From contig JAYKKR010000012.1 of NCBI GenBank assembly GCA_036971615.1, positions 186,001 to 250,000 on the forward strand: a DNA stretch of 64,000 bases. Reading direction: 5' to 3'. The notes below the pieces were generated by a model that saw only the letters and a list, made by a program, of their open reading frames with translations, ran no database searches and was not told where the DNA came from. Positions 44,401 to 56,840 of the stretch are shown in pieces. This stretch comes from Amyloporia xantha (Eukaryota; Basidiomycota; Agaricomycetes; Polyporales; Adustoporiaceae). A program made the translations under genes and the position numbers. Numbering within the stretch: position 1 is the first letter of the stretch; every line of letters starts with the position of its first letter.

Positions 44401-47400
44401 GGGCTCACCGTGTGCTTAATAAACGATCTCGCAAATCTCTTGCCGAGCTCGCGTCCAGACGGGAGGCTTGACGGGAGGGAAGTACATCCTACCACCTCTC
44501 GCGCGGACACGATTCTGCGGGGTTGCTGCTGTGCGCTTTGCGTGCATCGCGCCCGGAGGGAAGGATGCACGTGCGAGGTAGGAGCTGCCAGTGGCGCGCG
44601 CAGAAGGGAGTGAGAGCGAGAGCGAGACACGCATGAGGGTAGCTATGAAGCTGTAGCTGGCGTGGGCGGGAGAGGCAAGTGACTCGAGAGGGGTGATCAA
44701 AGAGGACAGAGCGAGAACTGAACGTTTACTGAACGTTGAACGAGCGCAGGCGCAGGCTGTGTGCTATCCTGGAAGCTGGAAAGCCGGTGAGGAGAGAGAG
44801 AGAGACCGGAGCAGACCGGAGCAAGGGCGCGAGGGTGGCAGTGACGCAGCCGAGGACAGGAGCAGAGGACGGCAGAAACTTGGCAGGGAGGATCGTCGAA
44901 ATGCTTCGGTTACCATAAGCGCCCACTGCCCCACGGGGAGATCACATCGGCGCTCCCTGCTGCGATTGAATAGCTATCCACTGTACGCAGCCAGGTGCTG
45001 CCTCGGTTCGCCTCTCACTGTGCCGCGTCCGAGTATCGGCGGACGCCAGTGCCCTCGCCGTATCTTCCGCCCATCTGCTTCATGTCTCTTGGCCTCGTAC
45101 CACGTTCCAGTCCTCAGCAAACGACCTGTCTCTTGCCATTGGCAACCGCTACATTGGGATCTCCTCCTGCGCACAGGCTTCTGGCTGTTGAGCCTGCCAA
45201 CCTACGCTCACTGCTATGCTCCTCTTATGGGAGCAATGCATGTCCGCATACCCTCGTTTGGGGCAACATCTCGCAGGCCGCAAGCTGATGTCTTCGTGAC
45301 ACCGTCGCTGTTGTTCTAATGTGGGCCTATTCACTCGACAGTCTCGACTTGTAGCCCGGGGTACAACAGAGTGCTGGCTCCCGAATTGAGCCATCCACGC
45401 TCGTCCCTGATATTGGACGAATTCCCATGGTGTTCCGCTTGCACGACCTCAGATCTCAGGTGTCTATCCTGATGCTGCCTCTCGCACGACACAAAAGGAC
45501 AAGCAGCGCTGCGTACGTTTCTTGCTTTCCTCCACGCATATTTGGTGGCGAATTTGCTCCGTCGTCGCTGGAATCGACTTGGATGGGACGGACCTACATC
45601 GCTGTCCTCACTTCGCACAGGTATGTGACTGTCCAAGACTATCACCGTAGATTGCTCATCCAGCAATGGCCCCCGTGCGACGCGCCGTGCTGGAGGTCGG
45701 GCATCGATATTCATTTGGGATAAGCAAACTCCCTGTGATACACCATACCCGGGGATCGCTCCAGAGACTCATCCGTTGACCCCGACGCATCCTTATTATC
45801 CGCGCTTTGCTACTGGTCTCCGTTTCTACGCAAGACGTAGTCTCTAGCTATCCACATCCCTCCGCAGACGCGTGCCCCACTCCCGCGACGCCGTTCCTCG
45901 CTTTCGCTACCATTAACCCACCTCAAAGCACTGTAGCTCAGTTTATGCGGGGCTCTTCCTCGTCCTAGTCAGGTTTTCTGGTCGGACGTTCAGCAATCCT
46001 CTCCATTCATGGCACCCTCAGCCATCTGCAGATCGCATGTAACGGCGGGGGCTGATCTTCGACGAGAAGACTCACCGGTGTATCAGGCTGAAGCTTGTTT
46101 TCTTGGTACATGTTCCGTGTTCGTGCTTGAATACATATGGAGGGGTCGGTAAGAGATACCGTATGTTGAAATACTTGTAGATGCGCGAGGGGAGTTCAGG
46201 CTGATACCGACTGACACAGATCACGCAATGCGAATCACTTTTGAATTCCCTCCTGTGTTGCTTTCTATTTTCAAGAACTCTCCCGCTTAACTTACCGGGT
46301 ATGAGCGACACGGTCTACGCAAACGCGTCAGCTACTCACTCAGTGACTGGAGCTAGGTTTCAACTGCCTACCGAATCGTGAAATAGTAAGTCCAAGGACA
46401 ATGTGAAAGATCAAGAGGCATGCTGACGGTTTCCACTTATAGTATAGGGAAGTTATAAGTCGCTCTCGTTGCGAGAAAAGGCAGCGCTGTAGTCTCGGGA
46501 TGCAAGAAGACAAATTTCGTAACGGCCGATACATATAAAATGCCAAAACCGCACGCAATTTCTGCATGGATTCTTGCCACCCGAGCGGACGGAGGCATAA
46601 ATGGTTCGTTTGAAGCAACTTAAGTATATCTTTTGGCTTCATGTCTGTTCACTTTTCTCCCGTCTAGCACATGTGGACTCGCTGTTATGAAATGCACATT
46701 GACGAAAGAAAGTCGGTGGGTGTTGTTAAGGGGGCATAATTCTATTGGGCTTAAGGGATTTCTGCCCGGTACTTGAGGTATCGGCGACAATTTGGCAGCA
46801 CCGCGCCTTCCGTGCCGTCCTTCTGTATCTTTCCTACTTCGGACTTACAATTCTATGTTGGCTCAGATCCCTAGCACTTCAAAAACCTATGGGGCCGTAG
46901 ACATACCTGCCGTATGCGACAGTCGGATACAAGCGGATCGCAGATCGCATTGTATGGTAATGAGTCGGAGGTATCATCTTTGTCCTCGTCACCTTGTGTG
47001 GACGTCTTCACCTGATAACCGCCACGCCCGAACTTCACAGACTTAGAGATCCTTCGCGTGGTTACAACTTGAAGTTTCCTAGGTGCGGATTGAAACTCAA
47101 GATCATTGCACAGCTTATCCTACTGGTATCCACGCTAATTATCCTTCACATTCGGTCCTGATCCTTGGTCCGGGCCTCGAAGTGCAGGGATTCTTTCCTC
47201 GCATCTGTCGGCACCCCCTAGGTGTCGAGTACATGGTCACCTTCAAGTCCGAACGTGCGTCGTACTGCAGCGAACGACCGAGGTTGGGCCGATATTTCTT
47301 ATTTTTGTATTTGTAGGCGATCGGGCCCTTCATTGGCATCCAATCGAGCCTGCCTTCTCCAGTCGATATGCATGTCAACGGGCACTCGCCGCCGTATCAT

Positions 47401-47584
47401 GGGCCATCAGAGGGCTCCTCTCCTGAAAATAGCGTAAGTTGGTACGTCGTCATCTTCGGTGACATACTGGAACTGATATTTTCACTTCGCTGTCGCGCTC
47501 GCTCCGTTCTAACTTCACTTAGCCTCTGGTGCCACGACATGATGCCGGTCTCAGAATTGTCCTTGTTTTTCACGAGTCCCTTCT
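41441..47584. other. Degenerate low-copy repeats between duplication copies
   Basis: The segment is mostly made of diverged units related to the flanks. 42230-42350 resembles 39030-39170; 44380-45300 resembles 36290-37260; 46340-46690 resembles 24160-24360 and 49200-49410. A pyrimidine-rich stretch lies at 42410-42570. Short ORFs near 42600-42956 (DAKQAAFCRGCLE, then FPLCETRLLCLYCAEDVDFG in another frame) might be a decayed exon. One clearer coding remnant is given separately at 43313-43790. From 46700 to 47584 I see nothing recognisable. Confidence 0.5.
43313..43790 (-). pseudogene. Coding remnant, C-terminal part of an unrecognised protein
   Basis: On the minus strand, LTPTGSIVAILGIPQALSAM and VARRHLDAVIYQLVSPLL lead to a TGA. 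A one-base shift continues as ESHFLPFLSNS, DDTYIFLSGYSGSPSVQRQ, LSLEQITDAFPLLDDPDDW and TALDGKRTVNTIIPD, ending WSG and stop at about 43313. Composition and flow look genuinely protein-coding. The last dozen codons recur in decayed form at about 39345-39390 and 62085-62130 (..TIIPGQLSWSG stop), so this gene end travels with the repeats. The family is not recognised. Confidence 0.45.
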
Positions 47585-50500
47585 AAGGCCGCTCATTCCA
47601 TAACCGCAGCAACAGGAACGGGAAATGCAGTCGGTCGCGCGTCTGGTCTTGCTGGCCTCCAAGCGCAAGCGGAGCATTCCTTCGCGTTCATTCGTCAAGG
47701 TACAAATTCGCACTCGTATCTCAGATTGCATGGTTCCCCATCTTTTCCCTCTTCCCTCCTCCGGTGCGATACACTACTGTGAAGATCCCAGGTAAGACCT
47801 GTGTTTTTCTTGTGCTTCTGTATGGTGGGCAAGCCTCACTTCGGAATCTCACCGGGTGCACCCGCGCGCCCTTTGATGTCAGAGCGTTGACCATGCTCCT
47901 CTCCTCGGAATAACGCAGATCGGCAGGCCCGCGTTTGGGGTGATATGCCGCCCGCTGATGTTCTTGCCTCGCCATCGCCCTCGCCCTCGCCATCGCGCCT
48001 GTCCTATCCTGATACAGGCCTGTCCACTCCAATTCGGCATCTGGTGCCACGATAGGGACAGGGTGCAGGCTGTAGATCGACCCCGCCCTTTCCTGTCCGG
48101 TGTGGAATTGAACCACTTCTCCCCCACGACGCTCCTCATAGACCGCGTCCGATCCCAGGGGGCTACACCGCCTCTGGTAGGGCACTGGACAGGTGGCGAT
48201 GTCACTCCTCCGTCGTCCCGTTCGTCGATAGAGGGAGGGGGCTCGGATGGGACGAAGTCTCGCCACGACATTGTATCGGTAGACCGAACACCGTAGCGGA
48301 GCGCGGGTGACATACTAGTGGCAGCCATGCAGCTGTGATGGCGTCGCGTCGCGGGATACTGGCTTGAACAGCGGGGCGCGGACGGACGAAACGGTCAGGC
48401 TGCAGACGCGAGAAGGTCGTATACATGTACGACTTCACGGTTGCCGCCGAGTCCGACGCTCTACGACTGCGACGCCGAGGTGGGAGCCTGAGAACAGTTA
48501 TATGTACGACAAGAGGCTCAGACACGCCGATAGCTCGATAGCCACTCGCGCGTATTCCCGATCGAACACCGTCTCGTACAAGGCGCGGCGTACCCTCCTA
48601 CCTCCGAAAGGCGTGTTCTCCGTCGCGCGCGTCGATTTGGCAGCCGGCTGCGACTGTCTCGTCAACGTCAACGCCGAAAGCTTGAGACTGTCGCATATCC
48701 TCGTCGTAGGAGTCTGCCACCGGCGGCCTTGTCTTCGCACTGGCGCGCTACATCACCGCCAGCGTGCGGATCCTCTCGCCCCCTCCACCGAAAGCGTTGT
48801 TGTTCCTCTCGCTCGCAGCACACTGGCGTTTGAGCGATTTGCGTAGTGGGTGCAGATCACCGACGAGATGACCTATCATTGTCTAAAGCCGAAAGCTCCA
48901 CTGACTTATTCGTTGCGCCTTCCGTGCTCGTGCTCAGACCAGTATTGATTGGTCGGCGTGAGAAGCGCATGTCGGCAAGCGGATATTTCACTTCAAAGTG
49001 GCTCCCGTGGTACTTACGTTTTTATTTTCACACTTCCACTTCATTGCTAAGGCTTTAGCGGCGACGTGATTAATACGGTCTCGCAACTGGTGTTATAATC
49101 CTCAGCTACCTGCCGAGGGCAGACTGTGAAAGGGTAGACTGAAGACTGTCTCCTCTCCGACACAGCAGGTGAGTCATACGTCGTCCTCTCGGACAGGAGC
49201 ACAGACCGATCTAGTTTTTGGGATGCAAGACCTCAAAATCCGTACCCAGTCGATACGTATATATCTCTGCAGGAATGTCCGGATGGATTCCTGCCACCTA
49301 ACGGAATCGTACGGAGGCGTGGATGGCCGACTGAAACAAGTCAAATGTATCGTATGACCCTTTAGTATCTCTTCACTCACTTGTCTGTCTGCCGTCCAAT
49401 ACATGTGCATTGTCTATGGATTCTGGAGCGCACGTTGACCACGATTCCTGAGAGCCTGAGCTGTCAAGTCGTTTTGTGACCGTATTCATGGATCCAGGCG
49501 CGCAGATTGCAAGCTCTAGCAGAAGACGATATATTGTAGGTAGGTATCATCTTATGTCTCACTTTGGCTCGACCGTAGCTCAAGCCTCAAAGCGCTGTAC
49601 AATCTAGTTCAAGGCTACAGTCTACTCCCTGATCAGCGCCACTGAGTCCAAACATACGCAACGCGAAAAACAAGCATGCGCAACGCGAAAAACAACAGGT
49701 GCAACGCGAAAACCAAACACGCGCAACGCGAAAGACAACATGCGCAACGCGAACGGCGAGGATGCGCCACCGGAAACGTATGTATATGCGCGCAATGCGA
49801 AAAGTATGCATGCACCTCGGGTTGAACGTTGAACTTGCGATCGTGAACATCTATACAGACGTAATTCTAGCACAGCGCGCCAAGTGGCACTGTCGCCCCT
49901 CTAGCTTGTGAGTCCCGCTGTCGGCGACGATGCCATTCACTCTTCCATACAATCACTCAGTATAACTTTGACTCCAGAAATAGATTGAATCGAAATTCTG
50001 CGCACTGCGCCTACGTCGACCATGGTGCATCCATAACGGCATTGGTGCCGCTGTCTGCTAGAATTACGCCTCCGAGAGACGGAGCGGCCACCTGAAGGCC
50101 AAACGATGTTACTAGTAAAATGTCTTGCTCATACACTCACCTGTTAGCTTTCATCCCGAGATATGGGCGGATTATCAACCATCTCACAAAAGGTGCATGT
50201 ACAACTATAAACGACATACTACGCTGTGAGATCATACGGCAATCCACGCTCTTCCGAACTGACACAACCCCACCGTTCGTTTGACGTTTTAGGAATGAAA
50301 CTGTAGCACATGCAGATGCAGGGGAACTTACGGTGTCAGAGTACTCTCAGTACTGAGCGCACTCCGCCGGTCAGGTGTCTATCGTGTTTGCAGCACAGGG
50401 ACGCGAGTCGAAGCAGCGTCGCCTTTGCGAGTCCAAGCTACTATTCGCACAGCTCGAGCGCCCACGCCAGGACGACCCACGCGTGGCTGTATACGCTGTA

Positions 50501-51592
50501 TAGCTCAATCGGGCACCGCATGACTACGCACGCAGGTAGATAGCATGAGGGAAGGGCGCACATGGGGGAGGACCATACGGACGTACTGCGCATGCCGGAC
50601 GGGGGCGTGATAATGCCGCCTGTGTGGCGTTGTGGTGCATGAGAGGCGGGCGGGAGGAGGATGGACAAAGAGAGAAAGAGTAGGGAAAGGAGAGGGACGC
50701 ACCCTCCCTATAATTAATCGCGGTGATGGCGACGCTATAGACGTATAGGCGACGAAGAGCTGGGCAATTCTGAGGTAGGAGTACCGTGCGCGGAGAGGAG
50801 AGGGATTAGCGGCGGCAGGGAGGGCGAAAGGATAGAGAGCAAGCAGAGAGGACAGCAGGGGAGACGAGAAAGAAGGACGTACAGTCATGACGAGCTTGTA
50901 CGCGCCACGGCCTGCAGACCAGCGGAGGCATTTCAGACGGTTGTACGTTCAGAGATGGACGACGAGGAAGGGGAGGACTTGCGGGCTGAGTGGGAGGTCA
51001 GAACTTGGGTGGACGGGGATGGAAGATGGGGAAGACGCACGAGGACGGAGAAGATAACCTGCATAGGGAGAACGCAGTGGGATAAGCGGTGCTTGTGCCG
51101 GCGTGGTGAGCGCAGTGCGGCGCGTGTTCCCTTACATAGATGGCGTGGTCAGCAGCGATCGTCTATGCGCGAGCGGTGGCGGAGAGGGACATTCGGGAAC
51201 GCAGGCGGGAGACGGCAGGCGTCGGGAACGATAACGCAGCGGAGGAGCTCGCCCACTGCCCCCGCGGGGAGACTAGATCGGGCACGACAGCCCTCCCTGC
51301 GTACCGGAGTCTGCTGAAATCCACCTAGGCCGACTCCGCGTAGCCAGCTGAGGCCTCGTCCCGTCTCCCGCACATCGCGAGCTGCGCATCTATCGCTGAA
51401 TGCTCAATACGTCGAGTCGGCGATGCACGTGAGCCTGGTGCGGGGAAGTAAACAGAGCCAAGCTCGGTGCAGTGCTTGGGACACGCGTTCTCTAGCGTCG
51501 TTTTGCTTTGCGACTTATCTCTGCACAGACCGACCAAGTCTACAGTCTTCAGCCTTCACTGTTCACATCTCGAAATTTCGAAATATAGCACC
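47585..51592. other. 5' flank of STAND gene B, no supported gene
   Basis: This stretch aligns with 22560-26600 with frequent substitutions and indels. It includes the minisatellite at 49656-49770. Reading frames do not agree between the two copies. The promoter and leader of the STAND gene should be in the last few hundred bases, where similarity to copy A is highest. Confidence 0.45.
49656..49770. repeat. Minisatellite, about 21-nt period (copy B)
   Basis: Counterpart of 24605-24720 with units of the CGCAACGCGAAAAACAAC type. Some CpG in this copy are CpA in the other. Confidence 0.75.
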
Positions 51593-54500
51593 ATGCCTCC
51601 ACCCAAGGACAAGTCTCGCTCTGGCCGTTCTATCAGCCGTCTCGGGAACACGGTCCATTTCCTTAGAAACCGTCCGTCCCCGCCGTCTTCCGGCACGTCT
51701 GCGTCACCTGCGGCAGCTCCAGCACGATCAGCTCCCCAGCTGGGGACAGAACAGGACTCTATCCATCAGAAACCCAAGTTGCTCGAGCGCATTGCGGACA
51801 AATTGCACCTTTCGCGCCATGGTCATTCGTCGCCTCCGTCAATGCCTATGAGCAACAACGCATCCGCGTCGTCCCTCGAGCCAAGCACCTCAGAGCCCGA
51901 ATCTACTTCTCATCCCGATCAGAGGGGATCTCTTCCCCGGGCTTCCGAGGCGCGATCGGCCGCGCTTTCGTCGCTCTCGCTAGGACCTCAGGACAGTGGG
52001 ACGTCCGCATCATCTAATCGCGCGACCGCCGAGCACGATGCCGCAGATCATCCTAATCAGAGCGGATCTCCCTCTGGCACGCTCGAGGCGCGATCGGCGA
52101 CACCGGGCTCCTCGTCGATCTTGCTAGGACCTGCGCGCGGCGGTGCGTCCGCCTCATCCGATCAGCCGATCGTCGGGCACGGGGCCTCACAGCCCAACTC
52201 TACTCTCAATGCTCATGTCGACCAGAGCGATCCTTCCCCGGCCATTTCTGGTGTCGAGCCAGCTCCGCCTGATGATCTATTCGAATCACTTATCAACCCT
52301 GCATCCCCCAAGCATGGCGTGGCATGGGATTCCATTGCATCTAGTCTCGAAATCATAGAGAAATTCTCAGATGCTTTACCTCCATTAAAGATGGCAGCTA
52401 GTGCTGCACTAGTTGTTGTCAATCGGGTTACTGTGAGTATGAGTTTAATTTATTATTTAGTTCAACTTGTTGACTGTCATCCAACAGACAACCAAGGATG
52501 CCACTGCAAATTTTTCCCAGCTTTCTACCAAGCTTGTTGCATTGAATTCAGTTCTGGAGAACCCATATGAAAATCTTTCTCCGCATCTTAAATCAGCTCT
52601 GGACAAGTTGTCGAGGTAAGCAATGTGGACTTTGTGTTAATGACAGCAACTTTGATATTAACTATGAAACAGAAACATCAAGGACAAAACAGAAGATATT
52701 GATAAGAAGATGAAGCACTCACTAGTCAAGCGTGCATGGACTGCACCTAGTGATGTGCAGGATATTGAACGAGACTTCCGTGGAATTGATAATGCACTGC
52801 AGGTCTTTGCGGTATGATTGTTTTCAGTTATTTGAGGCTATCAGCACAACTGACACATAATAGATGGACATAACACTGGCAACACATCAGATTACTATGG
52901 AGACAAAGAAGGTTTCTACAGAACATTTCAATTATAGTGAGTTAGATAAGTCTTCTAGTGTGCTGTATTTAAACAAATTTCAGGCCTGCTTAACAACCTT
53001 GGTTCTGTTCCTGAGTCAGAGGCAAAACGTGGGGATCGTATAACATGCATGGCTGACACCCGAGTGGAAGTTCTTCATCAACTTCACCAGTGGGCCATCA
53101 ATCCTCAGAGTGAACAAGTCTTCTGGATGGCTGGCATGGCTGGCACAGGGAAAACAACAATTGCAGAAACATTGGCTCATCAGCTTCTTGATAAGAAGCT
53201 TCTTGCAGCTAGTTTCTTCTGTTCACGGGCATCCATGAACTGCAGTGATATCAAAAAGATATTTCCTTCTCTGGCTTACAGGCTGGCCCATATAATTCCT
53301 GGCTTTCAGGATCCGTTGGTGCAAGCAATCAAAGGGGAATCTCCTATTCACTTCTCCCTGTCTGAGCAGTTCATCTCATTGATTGTTGAACCACTTCAAG
53401 TTGCCTACCCTACATCACCACCTATTCCCATGATAATCATTGTGGATGCTCTTGATGAATGTGCAAATCCTGATGCCACAAGAGACTTCCTTCAAATCAT
53501 CCTCACTCACATATCAGCTCTTCCTGTCAAGTTCTTCATATCCAGCAGACCTGAACCTCGCATTCGGGAGGCCTTTGAAGCCAAAATATACTCGCCTTCT
53601 ATTTTGCGGCTTCATGAGGTCAACAGCCAAACTATCCAGAATGATATTCAACACTATATGTCTACTGAATTGGGCAAGATTCCCAAGCTCAAGGCAGCAT
53701 ATAGTGATAGTTGGCCTCCTGCAGATGTCATCACTCTGGCTAAACGTGCTGGCAATCTATTCATCTATGCATCAACACTATGCAAATACATTGCAGCTCA
53801 CAATCCTCAACAAAGGCTTCAGGATCTAGCTGCATCCACTTCACAACATGCAATTTCTTCCATTGATGACATCTACAGTCTGATATTGGATACTGCATTT
53901 CAAAAGTTGGAAGAGAAGGAAAAAGATGTCATAAGACAACTGCTTGGTTGTATTGTCTGTGTTTTTGAACCTCTATCCCTCCATGCTACTGCACAGCTGG
54001 TGGATATGAAAGAAGACAATGTCACTGCGGCTCTGGAAGATCTTCACTCAGTGATCCAAATTTCATCAAACATTGATGACCCTGTCAAGTTTTATCATGC
54101 CTCTTTTCCTGACTACCTTCTGGACCCAAAGCGATCAGGAAACAAGTTATGGACAATTATTCCTGGTTCCACCCAACATGATCTTGCCAGAAATTGCATG
54201 CAGGTCATGAGTTCACAGCTCCATTTCAATGTCACACAAGTGAAAGACTCCCATTACAGCAATGAAGAGCAGAAAGAACCCCCAAAGATAGCTGTGCATT
54301 TGGCATATCCATGTCAATACTGGATAGATCATTTTCTATTGTCAAACCAATCTCCTGATGATCTTGGCATGATACAAGCACTGCTATGCAGCAAATTTCT
54401 CTATTGGCTGGAGGTTATGAGTGTCCTTGACAAGATGGATCATGTATCTGTTGCATTACAAACTATATACAATGTGGGTCATCAACCATTTCATTTTTTT

Positions 54501-56840
54501 TTACATATGCTAACAGTTAATAAATAGAACTCACCACCATCATCTGAGTTACACATATTGGCAAAACATTGTGCAGAATTCATTACAGCATTTCAAGAGC
54601 CTCTCCATCTCAGTGCCTCTCATATCTATATCTCTGCCTTGCCATGGGTATCTCCAAACTCTTCAATTGCACATCACTTCCATCCACATTTTCCTTCAAC
54701 GTTCAAGCACATCTGCTCAAGCCAAGTCAATGAACCAGTATTTCCTGTTTGGAGAGTGAATGCACACAAAGATTCTGTCATATCTGTTGCATTCTCACCA
54801 GATGGAAAGCACATTGTCTCTGGGTCTGCTGACAACACAATCTGCATATGGGATGCACAGACTGGCAAGCAAGTGTCTCAACCACTGGAAGGGCACAAAC
54901 AGGCTGTTTTGTCTGTTGCATTCTCACCAGATGGAAAGCACATTGTCTCTGGGTCTGATGACAACACAATCTGCATATGGGATGTGCAGACATGCAAGCT
55001 AGCATCTCAGCCATTGGAAGGGCACAAAAATGCTGTCCTGTCTGTAGCATTCTCACCAGACGGAAAGCACATTGTCTCTGGGTCTGAAGACAAGACAATC
55101 TGCATATGGGATATACAGACTGGCAAACAAGTGTCTCAACCACTGGAAGGGCACAGAAAGGCTGTTTTGTCTGTTGCATTCTCACCAGATGGAAAGCACA
55201 TTGTCTCTGGGTCTTCTGACAACACAATCTGCATATGGGATGTGCAGACATGCAAGCTAGCATCTCAGCCATTGGAAGGGCACAATGATACTGTCATATC
55301 TGTTGCATTCTCACCAGATGGAAAGCACATTGTCTCTGGGTCTGATGACAACACAATCTGCATATGGGATGCACAGACAGGCAAGCTAGTGTCTCAGCCA
55401 CTGGAAGGGCACAATAATACTGTCATATCTGTTGCATTCTCACCAGATGGAAAGCACATTGTCTCTGGGTCTTCTGACAAGACAATCTGCATATGGGATG
55501 TACAGACTGGCAAGCAAGTGTCTCAACCACTGGAAGGGCACAAAAAAGCTGTTTTGTCTGTAGCATTCTCACCAGATGGAAAGCACATTGTCTCTGGGTC
55601 TGATGACAAGACAATCTGCATATGGGATGCACAGACAGGCAAGCTGGTGTCTCAGCCATTGGAAGGGCACAAAAATTGGGTCAATTCTGTTGCATTCTCG
55701 CCAGATGGAAAGCACATTGCCTCTGGGTCTTCTGACAACACAATCTGCATATGGGATGCACAGACAGGCAAGCTAGTGTCTCAGCCACTGGAAGGGCACA
55801 ACAATTGGGTCTATTCTGTTGCATTCTCACCAGATGGAAAGCACATTGTCTCTGGGTCTGCTGACAACACAATCTGCATATGGGATGCACAGACAGGCAA
55901 GCTAGTGTCTCAGACATTGGAAGGGCACAATGATACTGTCATATCTGTTGCATTCTCACCAGATGGAAAGCACATTGTCTCTGGGTCTGATGACAACACA
56001 ATCTGCATATGGGATGCACAGACATGCAAGCTAGCATCTCAGCCATTGGAAGGGCACAATGATACTGTCATATCTGTTGCATTCTCACCAGATGGAAACC
56101 ACATTGTCTCTGGGTCTTATGACAACACAATCTGCATATGGGATGCACAGACTGGCAAGCAAGTGTCTCAACCACTGGAAGGGCACAAAAAGGCTGTTTT
56201 GTCTGTTGCATTCTCACCAGATGGAAAGCACATTGTCTCTGGGTCTTCTGACAACACAATCTGCATATGGAATGTACAGACTGGCAAGCTAGTGTCTCAG
56301 CCATTGGAAGGGCACAACAATTGGGTCTATTCTGTTGCATTCTCACCAGATGGAAAGCACATTGTCTCTGGGTCTTATGACAACACAATCTGCATATGGG
56401 ATGCACAGACAGGCAAGCTAGTGTCTCAGACATTGGAAGGGCACGAAGAGGCTGTCAGATCTGTTGCATTCTCACCAGATGGAAAGCACATTGTATCTGG
56501 AGGTCATGACAACACAGTGAGAGTTTGGCACAATCCAATGGCTGCTGCTTCCTCCACTCCATCAACTCACTTTTGTGGATTGAATAATCCCCTTTGGCAT
56601 GATTTTGCTCCATCTGGCAACACACAGTCTGGCATATACATGGATTACAATGGTTGGATTAGAGGGCCAAAAGAAGAGCTTATATTTTGGATTCCTCTTC
56701 ATCTCCGTCCAGGGCTCTTGTGGCCAGGATGCCAAAGAATATGTGGAGTTCCCTTCACAGTGTCCCTGGATCTCAGCAGATTTGTTCATGGAGAATGCTG
56801 GACCCAGTGCTATTCTCCCCAAGTTGTAGATATCAGTTGA
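51593..56840 (+). CDS. STAND receptor: helical domain, NACHT, 14 WD40 repeats (copy B, intact)
   Basis: Six exons join in frame: 51593-52432, 52488-52615, 52673-52811, 52864-52936, 52984-54473 and 54528-56840. The introns are about 47-57 nt. The protein is about 1,660 residues. Residues 1-230 are Ser/Pro-rich with repeated LEARSA..LGP segments. About 235-400 is a helical domain (IEKFSDALPPLKMAASAALV onward). The NACHT has GMAGTGKTT (444-452), VDALDE (547-552) and SSRPE (580-584). The WD40 array spans 971-1561, and a conserved tail (FCGLNNPLWHDFAPSG to VVDIS) closes the protein. The ATG is shared with copy A. In this class the NACHT is thought to drive NTP-dependent oligomerisation and the WD40 array to sense ligand; the helical domain may be the effector, by analogy with HeLo/MLKL-like bundles (inference). 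Likely cytosolic. Intron 5 uses the weak donor GTGGGT. Confidence 0.92.
54768..56540 (+). repeat. WD40 repeat array of gene B (14 units of 129 bp)
   Basis: Thirteen full 43-residue units plus a terminal one stand in exact register. The core VAFSPDGKHIVSGS..D.TICIWD is almost invariant. Variation sits at unit positions 1-3, 5, 21, 23, 30, 33, 35-36 and 39. Fourteen units would fold as two seven-bladed propellers. The last unit diverges (SGGHDNTVRVWHNP) as is usual for the closing blade. Confidence 0.93.

Noticed and set aside
33089..56433. Long minus-strand Cys/Leu-rich ORFs across the WD40 arrays
   Set aside because: They are the reverse reading of 129-bp units (43 codons), so openness is inherited from the repeat. 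The + frame has a known domain and clean exons.
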